From Candidatus Aegiribacteria sp. (lineage in GTDB: Bacteria; Fermentibacterota; Fermentibacteria; Fermentibacterales; JCC-6): DNA of 7,629 bases. The notes beneath the pieces are model-generated. The model was not told where the DNA came from and ran no database searches. It saw only the letters and a program-made list of their open reading frames with translations. The stretch lies in the NCBI GenBank assembly GCA_030600975.1, contig JAUVUL010000067.1, forward strand, positions 1 to 7,629, given 5' to 3'. Shown piece after piece: positions 1 to 7,629 of this stretch; position 1 is the stretch's first letter; the number at the start of each line of letters is the position of its first letter. The translations under genes and the position numbers were made by a program.

Positions 1-6
1 ATGTCC

Positions 7-35
7 TTGTCATTTCTAGTGAAACAATATATGAC
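7..35 (+). promoter_or_regulatory. Possible sigma-70-type promoter for the TPR gene
   Basis: TTGTCA at 7-12 matches the -35 consensus at five of six positions and is followed, after 17 bases, by TATGAC at 30-35 (four of six for -10). A better isolated -10, TATGAT at 54-59, has no good -35. The whole 1-70 stretch is AT-rich and carries no convincing gene, so a promoter for the gene at 92 is expected somewhere here. The exact boxes are a guess in AT-rich DNA. Confidence 0.25.
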
Positions 36-91
36 GAGTATATCTTAATGAAATATGATAAGGTAAATTACAGGGAAAGGGTAGGCTTCCT

Positions 92-826
92 ATGCAGATC
101 TTCATAATTCTGTGTCTAATTCCTCTTTCGATTGACATAAATGATCTTACCGCACAGCTCCATCTTGATACGGGCATGGCATATATGCAGCAGGGGCTTC
201 TTGAGCAGGCCGAAGAGGAATTTCGGCAGACTCTTGAACTCAACGAAAATTATCATACTGCTGTGCTTGGCCTCGGAATGATCCATGCGATGTGGCAGTC
301 ATGGGACTGTGCTGCTGACTATTTCAGGCAGTATATAGATACCTGTCCCGACGATTATCGAGGGTTCTTTGAGCTGTCAAAACTCTATCTTGATACAGAT
401 AAACCCGATAGCGCAGCGCTAATGTCAGACAGTGCCTTTATCCGTGCACCAACCAATCCGGATATCTGGCTGCAGAGTGGAAGAGCATGCCTTCAGCTCG
501 GGGAAATGGACTCGGCGGAAATGTGGTTCTCAAAAGGTATTCAGAGCCAGGGGTCAACAGGCCCCGAATCACTTGTCCTGCTTGCATCGGTCTACAGGAG
601 GACATCAAGGGGAGCCGAGGCAAGGGAGGCCCTTCTTCCCGCTGTTGAGGCAGGTCATGCTCCCGCCTGCTGGGAACTTGCGAGGGTTTATCTGGGGTGG
701 GAAGATTACCTCAGGGCAGGTGACGCCATCAGCAGATACCTGATGCTGTCACCGGAAGGTTATTATGCAGACTCCGCACTGCTTGTACTTGAAGAACTTG
801 GCGAATCCGGGGCATATATTCCGTAA
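92..826 (+). CDS. TPR-repeat protein, possibly exported or membrane-anchored
   Basis: A 244-residue protein built almost wholly of tetratricopeptide-type helix pairs. About six repeats can be seen at residues 22-55, 56-90, 91-124, 125-159, 160-191 and 192-225, with the usual pattern of small residues (for example GMAYMQQGLLEQAEEEF). TPR scaffolds bind other proteins or peptides; no catalytic domain is present and the partner is unknown. Residues 2-13 are hydrophobic (IFIILCLIPLSI) but there is no basic n-region and no clear cleavage site, so export is only possible. The ATG at 92 is the first start after an in-frame TAA at 59-61, and a purine-rich stretch at 72-85 may serve as ribosome binding site. 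The gene is convergent with the DUF3795 gene and stands alone on the plus strand. The TPR fold is secure; the role is not. Confidence 0.85.
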   Translation: MQIFIILCLIPLSIDINDLTAQLHLDTGMAYMQQGLLEQAEEEFRQTLELNENYHTAVLGLGMIHAMWQSWDCAADYFRQYIDTCPDDYRGFFELSKLYLDTDKPDSAALMSDSAFIRAPTNPDIWLQSGRACLQLGEMDSAEMWFSKGIQSQGSTGPESLVLLASVYRRTSRGAEAREALLPAVEAGHAPACWELARVYLGWEDYLRAGDAISRYLMLSPEGYYADSALLVLEELGESGAYIP

Positions 827-915
827 ATAACCAAGTATATAATGCGGCTTTAATTTCGACCTCCGTAGATCCCGTCGCACCGGTAGCTACATAAATTCTG
901 AATCTTCAGATATGA

Positions 916-997
916 GCCTAACGCTCAAATCACCGGCAACAACAAACTGAGGCGAAACCGGAGTTTGTTGATATCCGCGTGCATTTTTTTGTTAGGC
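916..997 (-). repeat. Integron attC-like recombination site (82 bp)
   Basis: Read on the minus strand it starts with the R'' box GCCTAAC (997-991) and ends with the R' box GTTAGGC (922-916), which are perfect inverted copies and fit RYYYAAC/GTTRRRY. Between them come four unpaired bases on each arm (923-926 and 987-990), then an L stem (927-936 with 975-986), then an inner stem of nine perfect pairs (940-948 with 962-970) and a 13-base loop containing two further G-C pairs. The L stem pairs only if C982 and C978 bulge out, and one more base near 972-974 is extra. All extra bases lie on the same arm, next to R''. Box, unpaired spacer, bulged L stem and variable terminal stem is the folded attC architecture recognised by IntI integrases. 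The bulges on the R'' side, and the minus-strand ending GCGTTAGGC, set the orientation: it belongs downstream of the DUF3795 gene. No integrase gene is in the window. Confidence 0.78.
931..990 (+). terminator. Possible terminator for the TPR transcript formed by the attC hairpin
   Basis: Read on the plus strand, the same imperfect hairpin (CACCGG at 931-936 with CCGCGTG at 975-981, plus the 9-bp stem 940-948/962-970) is followed by seven consecutive T residues at 984-990. That resembles an intrinsic terminator about 105 bases after the TPR stop codon. The stem is interrupted and not very GC-rich, so efficiency would be modest. Confidence 0.3.
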
Positions 998-1074
998 TAT
1001 ACTATTCCCTCGGTGTTCAGAAGCGATCCCAGCTTGCCCAGGACTTCCTCGATTATCCCATCTAACAGCTGCAT
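997..1074 (-). CDS. Possible 25-residue peptide ending at the attC site
   Basis: A short reading frame from ATG at 1074 encodes 25 residues, with a Leu/Ile/Glu pattern that could form an amphipathic helix (for example LLDGIIEEVLGKLGSLL). Its TAG stop at 999-997 shares a base with the R'' box of the attC-like site. Ending right at attC is where cassette genes often stop, so it may be a small second cassette gene or the tail of an older one. There is no clear ribosome binding site and an in-frame TAG lies two codons upstream, so it cannot be an extension of the DUF3795 gene. It may well be chance. Confidence 0.25.
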   Translation of the reverse strand: MQLLDGIIEEVLGKLGSLLNTEGIV

Positions 1075-1094
1075 GCGCTATAGGTGAAGCACCA

Positions 1095-1481
1095 TCACTT
1101 CTGCCTCTCCGCGAGCCACTCTCGGATACCGATCTCTTTCATCCTGAACAGATTTTTCCTTGCCTTCTTGTAACCCTGCTTGTGGAACTCGTCGAGCATC
1201 TGACAGGGGAAATCAGGGCACTCAATGCATATGCGGACTTCATGTCTCTCGGCGCATCGTCTTATCCTGCATGTCTTGCCGCCTTCCTGCCACTCAATAC
1301 CCCACATCTTCGAGAAGTCACCCCAGCAGCCGTCGCAATGAACGTACAAGGAATCAAGACCATGCGCTTGTGCGATCTCATTCTTGAGCCGCTTATTCCC
1401 GTTCCTGAAGGCGAGGTATACGTCGCATTCAGCACAGTGCAATCCGCAGGCACCAATAGAACTAGGATCCGTTTCTCTCAT
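1095..1481 (-). CDS. DUF3795 cysteine-rich protein
   Basis: A 128-residue protein with ten cysteines in the order typical of DUF3795: CGLHCAEC at 12-19, CDGC at 49-52, CRIRRC at 71-76 and CIECPDFPC at 85-93. These look like metal (probably zinc) ligands, which is inference; the family has no established function. Length is normal for the family and both ends look intact. The start at 1481 is supported by GGAG nine bases upstream. The gene sits between a GTTRRRY core and an attC-like site, so it is probably the payload of an integron cassette. It is convergent with the TPR gene and separated from the upstream minus-strand operon by 188 bp. Family call is confident; function is unknown. Confidence 0.9.
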   Translation of the reverse strand: MRETDPSSIGACGLHCAECDVYLAFRNGNKRLKNEIAQAHGLDSLYVHCDGCWGDFSKMWGIEWQEGGKTCRIRRCAERHEVRICIECPDFPCQMLDEFHKQGYKKARKNLFRMKEIGIREWLAERQK

Positions 1482-1507
1482 TGTATTTCGCTCCGCTTAA
1501 CGATGAT

Positions 1508-1524
1508 TATGTAACTGTTACATA
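1508..1524. promoter_or_regulatory. 17-bp perfect palindrome, possible operator
   Basis: TATGTAAC, one base, GTTACATA: eight perfect pairs around position 1516. It lies 27 bases upstream of the DUF3795 start and just outside the proposed cassette edge. No U-rich tract follows on either strand, so it is not an intrinsic terminator. The symmetry suits a dimeric helix-turn-helix repressor. It would overlap or follow the transcription start of a minus-strand promoter here (GATAAT at 1534-1529 is one candidate -10). The regulator is not identifiable. Confidence 0.35.
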
Positions 1525-1562
1525 TCTCATTATCAAAGATATATGTACTAATTAAAATAAGC

Positions 1563-1589
1563 ATGTTAATCAGACTATCCTGCTGTCAA
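1563..1589 (-). promoter_or_regulatory. Possible promoter for the DUF3795 gene
   Basis: On the minus strand a perfect -35 TTGACA (1589-1584) is followed after 15 bases by TAACAT (1568-1563, four of six for -10). The spacing is short. A perfect isolated -10 TATAAT exists at 1636-1631 without a good -35. The 1482-1669 gap is strongly AT-rich and holds no reading frame of note, so some promoter for the gene at 1481 is likely here. Confidence 0.3.
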
Positions 1590-1669
1590 GTTCTTATGAC
1601 TTACCGGATTTATGTAAACTATTGTATACTATTATAGTTGTACTCTGAATCATTTAAACAGATAGGATG

Positions 1670-2629
1670 CTAGGCCTTTTCCTTCCGGCCCGCTCCCCAC
1701 CATATCACGGCAACAAGAAACGCAAGGGCTTCACCCAGTGTTATCCATAGCCTGGCAGCAATCGAGATCAGAGATGCCTGTCCCGGTTCGGAGGAAATCA
1801 TAATTATCCCTATGAGCCATACAAGGGAGACTTCACGGATGCCCAGACCGCCCGGAGAGAAGACAGCAAGAAACCCGATCCCTACAGCCGTAGGAAGAAG
1901 AAAGGCTCCGGGATAAAAGGGGAGATGCATTCCGAAGCTTCTTGCCAGAAAGACGAAAGCAACGCCCTGCAGAAGGAAAACGAGAATGTAAACAGGCAGA
2001 AGTTTCAGAATACTGGCAAAACCGGGATCGTCGATATTGATGTCCCTGCCGGTGATGGATCCGACGATCTTAAGCAGCTTTCTAAAAGCTCCGGGATGTG
2101 CCGCGAAAAGCACAACAGCTATCGATGCTACTACGATTAGTACGCTGAGCGTGGTTCCAAGACCAATCCGCTTCGCGGCCAGGGGGATTACGGGCAGCGA
2201 CATCAGAAGACATCCGGCTACTATGAAGAGGGTTTCAAGTATGAGAGCATGCCCGGTCTTCGTTGAGGATATACCTATATTTTTTGAAAGTCCTATCTTC
2301 CCCACAGCTCCCCATACCTTGCCGGGGATGTACTTACCAACCTGGGCAAGGAAATGAATATTGAAAGCCTGACCGCATGAGATCTCCGCTCCTGCAACGG
2401 AGCAGACCAGCATCCACGACCAGGCGGCTGCAAGAAGGTGCAGCACCATGAGCAGGAATGAAATGGCAAACAGCAGAGGGTCAAAGAGAAGAAGATTTGA
2501 AAACCCTCCGGCCTGAACAGCGCCGCTCAGAAATGAGTCGACCAGGTAATATAGCGCTGCGGCGGTGAGCAGTAATCCGATTATGTGAAACAGGGTTTTC
2601 TTCAACTGTATCTCCTTACCGGACTTCAT
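1670..2629 (-). CDS. UPF0104 / LPG-synthase-TM family integral membrane protein
   Basis: A 319-residue, very hydrophobic protein with about eight membrane helices (roughly 13-30, 49-76, 131-150, 158-177, 208-230, 241-258, 265-280 and 297-312). Two motifs mark the family (flippase-like domain shared with lysylphosphatidylglycerol synthase MprF, YbhN and archaeal AglD): QVGKYIPGKVW at 96-106 and SPGGLGIREV at 258-267. MprF relatives move modified lipids; here no aminoacyl-transferase domain is attached, so only a lipid- or glycan-related membrane function can be inferred. The ATG at 2629 follows a G-rich stretch (about nine bases upstream) that is a fair ribosome binding site. It is the last gene of the minus-strand run, 43 bp after the 145-residue unknown. 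No terminator hairpin is visible after its stop. Confidence 0.85.
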   Translation of the reverse strand: MKSGKEIQLKKTLFHIIGLLLTAAALYYLVDSFLSGAVQAGGFSNLLLFDPLLFAISFLLMVLHLLAAAWSWMLVCSVAGAEISCGQAFNIHFLAQVGKYIPGKVWGAVGKIGLSKNIGISSTKTGHALILETLFIVAGCLLMSLPVIPLAAKRIGLGTTLSVLIVVASIAVVLFAAHPGAFRKLLKIVGSITGRDINIDDPGFASILKLLPVYILVFLLQGVAFVFLARSFGMHLPFYPGAFLLPTAVGIGFLAVFSPGGLGIREVSLVWLIGIIMISSEPGQASLISIAARLWITLGEALAFLVAVIWWGAGRKEKA

Positions 2630-2640
2630 ATGCAGATCCC

Positions 2641-2658
2641 CCGGATAATAAAATCCGG
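2641..2658. repeat. Short inverted repeat before the membrane-protein gene
   Basis: CCGGAT (2641-2646) and ATCCGG (2653-2658) flank a six-base AT loop in the 43-bp gap. On the minus strand the hairpin ends inside the G-rich stretch that acts as ribosome binding site for the gene at 2629. It could modulate translation or mRNA stability; there is no U-tract, so it is not a terminator. Confidence 0.35.
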
Positions 2659-2672
2659 TTTCTGTTCAGTTT

Positions 2673-3110
2673 TCAGTCCAGTATGCTTAGTTTGGCTCCT
2701 GATTTCTTAACGGATGGCTTGCCGTTTCGGGAAGACATTATGGATTCAAAATGCGGAAGATTGGCTGTATCAAGAAGCATTTCTAAAACATAATCGTAAG
2801 AATCTGCAGCTGAAAAGAATATATCAGCCAGCCTCTTCTTGAGTATCCGCTGTCTATCCTCTTCCGGTGCTGAGGAATCCTCTTTCCATTGCTCAGGATC
2901 TTCAAGCATGGTCAGCATGCGCCTTGCGGTTATATCCTTCTTCATGGTAACATCCCAAAAGGATTTTGCTTCCCGTGAGGTAATAAGTTCAAAAAGCTGG
3001 CTGGAAAGTGTACCCTTCGATATAAGATCTCCCGAGTAAAGATCATGAAGGCTCTTAAGCCTGTCATTCAGGTTCATTCTGAGTTTTTCTGGGTCAATGT
3101 CTTCGTACAT
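2673..3110 (-). CDS. Unknown protein, 145 residues, mostly helical
   Basis: I do not recognise this protein. It is hydrophilic and predicted largely helical by eye, with charged segments at residues 1-30 and 70-95, a mixed helix at about 88-113, and a basic C-terminal end (KPSVKKSGAKLSILD). There is no signal peptide, membrane helix, cysteine cluster or nucleotide-binding motif. The start at 3110 lies 11 bp after the hflX stop, without a clear ribosome binding site; a later Met at residue 12 has none either. Tight placement between hflX and the membrane-protein gene indicates co-transcription. That the reading frame is a gene is supported by operon position and by normal-looking composition; function is open. 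Confidence 0.7.
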   Translation of the reverse strand: MYEDIDPEKLRMNLNDRLKSLHDLYSGDLISKGTLSSQLFELITSREAKSFWDVTMKKDITARRMLTMLEDPEQWKEDSSAPEEDRQRILKKRLADIFFSAADSYDYVLEMLLDTANLPHFESIMSSRNGKPSVKKSGAKLSILD

Positions 3111-3121
3111 ATTCTATCACT

Positions 3122-4423
3122 CTATCCCGTATGTGCTGATTGAGGGGGATCAGCCAATTTAATGAAACTTCTTACAAGATCTGCTCCATCCATTTTTCCC
3201 TCAACTGAATCATAACCCCTTAAGGCTCCTGCAAGAACCCTGACGGAACCATCTTCGCCATTTGTAACATCTCTTACAATGCAATTGCTGTAAAGCCAGT
3301 GGAGAACTGCACTGTCATAGCGTTCAAACACAAGTTCAAACCAATCAAGTGATCTATCTCTATATCCAATGATTCGATTCAGGAGAACATCCAGCCCGAA
3401 CTCCGACAAGGCTGATACCGCAACACCGCTCTTTGGGTACATGAGATCTTCAACTGCGTCACACTTCGTCCAGACAGTCAGTCTCGGTAGGGATTCTTCA
3501 ACGCCTATTCGCTGGAGCGTTTTTCTTACTGCATTGATATGCCTGCCTCTGGAAGGGTTTGACCTGTCAACCGCCACCAGTAACAGGTCTGCCTTCCTGA
3601 CTACATCAAGTGTTGTATGAAAACTTGCGACAAGGGTTTCGGGGAGTCTTTCAATGAAACCCACAGTATCCGATATCAGCACTTCGGAACTGTCCGGGAG
3701 TATCAAGCGGCGGGAAGTGGTATCAAGGGTTGCAAAGGGCTTATCCGCTGTATAAAGCTCTGTACTGCACAGAGTATTGAGGAGAGTGCTTTTGCCGGCA
3801 TTTGTATATCCTACGATAGTAATATTGAACATCCCCTGACGTCCTGCAGAAACGACCTTCCAGCGGGATTCCACCTCTTCAATTTTATTCTCAAGGAATG
3901 ATATCCTGGATCTTGCCCGTCTTCGGTCAATCTCGAGCTGTGTCTCCCCCGGACCCCGGGTTCCAATACCTGCACCCAGTCTTGAAAAATGGTGCCACAT
4001 GCCCGAAAGCCTTGGCAGGGCATATCGAAGTTGAGCAAGTTCTATCTGAAGTTTTGCTTCTCTGGTTCGCGCCTGTTCGGCGAATATGGCCAGTATGAGT
4101 TCCGTACGGTCGATTACCTTGCAGTTTGTTACTTCCTCAAGTCTCGATACCTGACCTGAAGACAGGTTGTGATCGAAGACTATCGTATTGGTGTTCTCCC
4201 TGAGAGCGATTTCCCTCAGTTCATCAGCCTTGCCTTTGCCTATGAACAGTCTGGGATCCGGTGTTTTCCTCTTCTGGGATTCCTGTGCTACAACGGTACC
4301 ACCCGCGGATTGAATCAAAGCTATCATCTCCCGGGTGGATCCGGCATCTTCCGATTCGTTACCTATGTAGGCACTTGCCAGCAGAACTCGTTCCAGCTCT
4401 GTCTGTTCTCTGTTAGAATGCAT
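3122..4423 (-). CDS. hflX: GTPase HflX, ribosome-splitting/rescue factor
   Basis: A 433-residue translational GTPase-family protein of normal length. HflX binds the 50S subunit and splits stalled or hibernating 70S ribosomes, especially under heat or antibiotic stress. The N-terminal HflX domain shows DPRLFIGKGKADEL (56-69) and the linker motif GTRGPGETQLEIDRR (154-168), followed by a helical region to about 197. The G domain has G1 GYTNAGKST (205-213), G2 FATLDTT (230-236), G3 DTVGF (252-256), G4 TKCD (319-322, Thr in place of the commoner Asn) and G5 SAL (337-339). The ATG at 4423 is the only possible start, since an in-frame TGA lies four codons upstream. No Shine-Dalgarno is visible, which suggests weak or coupled translation, 26 bp after the carD stop. 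All catalytic motifs are intact. Confidence 0.97.
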   Translation of the reverse strand: MHSNREQTELERVLLASAYIGNESEDAGSTREMIALIQSAGGTVVAQESQKRKTPDPRLFIGKGKADELREIALRENTNTIVFDHNLSSGQVSRLEEVTNCKVIDRTELILAIFAEQARTREAKLQIELAQLRYALPRLSGMWHHFSRLGAGIGTRGPGETQLEIDRRRARSRISFLENKIEEVESRWKVVSAGRQGMFNITIVGYTNAGKSTLLNTLCSTELYTADKPFATLDTTSRRLILPDSSEVLISDTVGFIERLPETLVASFHTTLDVVRKADLLLVAVDRSNPSRGRHINAVRKTLQRIGVEESLPRLTVWTKCDAVEDLMYPKSGVAVSALSEFGLDVLLNRIIGYRDRSLDWFELVFERYDSAVLHWLYSNCIVRDVTNGEDGSVRVLAGALRGYDSVEGKMDGADLVRSFIKLADPPQSAHTG

Positions 4424-4449
4424 ATTAAAGGAGTATCACTTACAGGGCA

Positions 4450-5085
4450 TTAATTCTTCCCGCTTGACTTCTTGCGGGATTTTCCTGCTCCCGAGCTTTT
4501 CTTTGATTTTAACCCTTCCTCCGCACTCTTAATGCTTCCGTCTTTAATGGCGGCTCTTTGACTTTTCTCTTTATTCATTTCCGACTTGATGTTCTGCTGA
4601 ACACCTTCCCGGGCAGATCTCTTGATAAGATCCCTGGCGGAATCGCTGCGTATATTTCTGACCAGGGCCACCTCACCGGCGAATACATTAATTGCTTCGT
4701 TAAGTACGCGTTTCTCGGATGGATTCATTTTGTTAAGAACGGACCGGGCGATTATATCTCTGATGGCTTTGGCCACTTCTCCGGGCTCTCCAGAATGTAC
4801 CCTGTCCTTCAATTTTTCTATTCTTCTCCGCCAGTCCTTAGGCAGTTCATCTGGTTCCCTGAAAAGTTCCTGAATCGCATCATCAAGATCCTCCTCAGAA
4901 ACAACCGGCCTCAATTCAGCATCATCAAGACTTTCTGTAGGCACCATTACTCTTTTCTTTCCTACCACTATCTCAATCACAACGCATTCGCAAATCTCAC
5001 CGGAAACCATCTGATCGGATATCTCAGTAATCACTCCAGCACCATGGATTGGATCAACAACTTTACCATTGATGTTATACTTCAT
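4450..5085 (-). CDS. CarD/CdnL-family RNA polymerase regulator with basic C-terminal tail
   Basis: A 211-residue protein. Residues 1-60 form the RNA-polymerase beta-subunit-interacting domain (GKVVDPIHGAGVITEI near the start, then KKRVMVP at 43-49). Residues 64-145 form the helical DNA-contacting domain with the family pattern LPKDWRRR (81-88), HSGEPGEVAKAIRDI (97-111) and NPSEKRVLNEA (121-131). CarD/CdnL proteins stabilise open promoter complexes at housekeeping and rRNA promoters. The usual family length is about 160-170; this one adds roughly 45 residues rich in Lys, Ser and Gly (165-211). The ATG at 5085 is preferred because GGAGG lies four bases upstream; a TTG seven codons earlier would place that site inside the gene. 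It probably heads a unit with hflX and the next two genes. Confidence 0.9.
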   Translation of the reverse strand: MKYNINGKVVDPIHGAGVITEISDQMVSGEICECVVIEIVVGKKRVMVPTESLDDAELRPVVSEEDLDDAIQELFREPDELPKDWRRRIEKLKDRVHSGEPGEVAKAIRDIIARSVLNKMNPSEKRVLNEAINVFAGEVALVRNIRSDSARDLIKRSAREGVQQNIKSEMNKEKSQRAAIKDGSIKSAEEGLKSKKSSGAGKSRKKSSGKN

Positions 5086-5114
5086 CTGTCCTCCATAAGA
5101 AAACAATTTTCAAC

Positions 5115-5145
5115 ATAATATCCGAGATTTTTTATAAAAAGTCAA
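5115..5145 (-). promoter_or_regulatory. Likely promoter for the carD-hflX unit
   Basis: On the minus strand TTGACT (5145-5140, five of six) and TATTAT (5120-5115, five of six) are 19 bases apart, longer than the preferred 17. Transcription would start near 5109, leaving a leader of about 24 bases with the GGAGG site at 5094-5090. The 78-bp gap is very AT-rich, and no terminator hairpin follows the upstream pseudokinase gene, so read-through from guaB is also possible. Confidence 0.45.
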
Positions 5146-5163
5146 TAATAAGCATACATTTTT

Positions 5164-7629
<2,466 letters not shown>

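Larger units (their letters stand above)
914..1501 (-). mobile_element. Probable integron gene cassette carrying the DUF3795 gene
   Basis: Cassettes are bounded by the G^TT crossover of successive GTTRRRY cores. On the minus strand such a core, GTTAAGC, lies at 1501-1495, only 13 bases before the DUF3795 ATG, with GGAG just after it as ribosome binding site. The next core is the R' box of the attC-like site at 922-916. The interval is about 580 bp, a usual cassette size, with a single main gene followed by attC. The distal end is well supported by the attC structure. The proximal boundary rests on a seven-base degenerate motif that can occur by chance, and no second attC or attI can be seen next to it. 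This looks like a lone cassette or the relic of an array. Confidence 0.55.

Noticed and set aside
1..48. 15-codon frame starting at the first base
   Set aside because: Too short, no visible start signal, and no sign that it is the tail of a longer gene.
897..910. TCTGAA-TC-TTCAGA palindrome between the TPR gene and the attC-like site
   Set aside because: Six-base arms only, no T-tract and no promoter boxes nearby; the rest of 827-915 shows nothing I can support.
1060..1066. ATCTAAC, a second GTTRRRY-type core on the minus strand
   Set aside because: No partner box and no stem can be found around it; a motif this degenerate is expected by chance.
1083..1093. GGTG/CACC mini-hairpin right after the DUF3795 stop as a terminator
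   Set aside because: Only four pairs with a three-base loop and no T-tract after it.
1495..1568. Second attC using GTTAAGC at 1501-1495 and the palindrome at 1508-1524
   Set aside because: No RYYYAAC box faces it at a suitable distance on the upstream side (the nearest, GCTTATT, lacks the AAC), so I keep it only as a possible cassette edge.
4558..5118. 186-codon open frame on the plus strand opposite the CarD-family gene
   Set aside because: It is the antisense of a well-supported gene with clear family motifs; the translation shows no domain and has the odd composition of a shadow frame.

Overview
The window is a piece of a bacterial chromosome, most likely a metagenomic or single-cell contig. 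Evidence is densely packed bacterial genes, an HflX GTPase, a CarD/CdnL-type RNA polymerase regulator, bacterial IMP dehydrogenase, Shine-Dalgarno sites where visible, and a fold-back duplication at the very right edge typical of contig ends. A LytR_C-like protein with a pseudokinase domain and a TPR protein with no close named relative suggest an uncultivated lineage. An FCB-group candidate phylum would fit, but that is only a guess from gene style and cannot be proved here.

Layout. 1-826: short AT-rich leader and one plus-strand gene, a six-repeat TPR protein with a short hydrophobic N-terminus. 827-1501: a gap and a minus-strand cysteine-rich DUF3795 gene. Just past that gene, at 916-997, lies a sequence with all the structural hallmarks of an integron attC recombination site, oriented on the minus strand. 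A GTTRRRY core lies directly upstream of the DUF3795 start. Together these delimit a probable integron gene cassette of about 580 bp, with no integrase in view. 1502-1669: AT-rich intergenic region with a 17-bp perfect palindrome and a possible promoter.

1670-7594: a run of six minus-strand genes, read from right to left: guaB (3' part only), a pseudokinase-transmembrane-LytR_C-like protein, a CarD-family regulator with its own likely promoter, hflX, a 145-aa unknown, and an eight-helix membrane protein of the UPF0104/LPG-synthase-TM family. guaB and the pseudokinase gene overlap by 17 bp and are probably translationally coupled. carD, hflX, the unknown and the membrane gene follow with gaps of 36, 11 and 43 bp, and look like a second transcription unit. 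Common themes are nucleotide supply, transcription initiation, ribosome rescue and the cell envelope, but no single pathway joins them.

7547-7629: a 37-bp perfect inverted repeat interrupts guaB at the window edge. It is best explained as a chimeric fold-back rather than biology.

The most interesting points are the lone attC-bounded DUF3795 cassette inside an otherwise ordinary chromosomal context, and the degenerate kinase joined to what may be two LytR_C-like domains.
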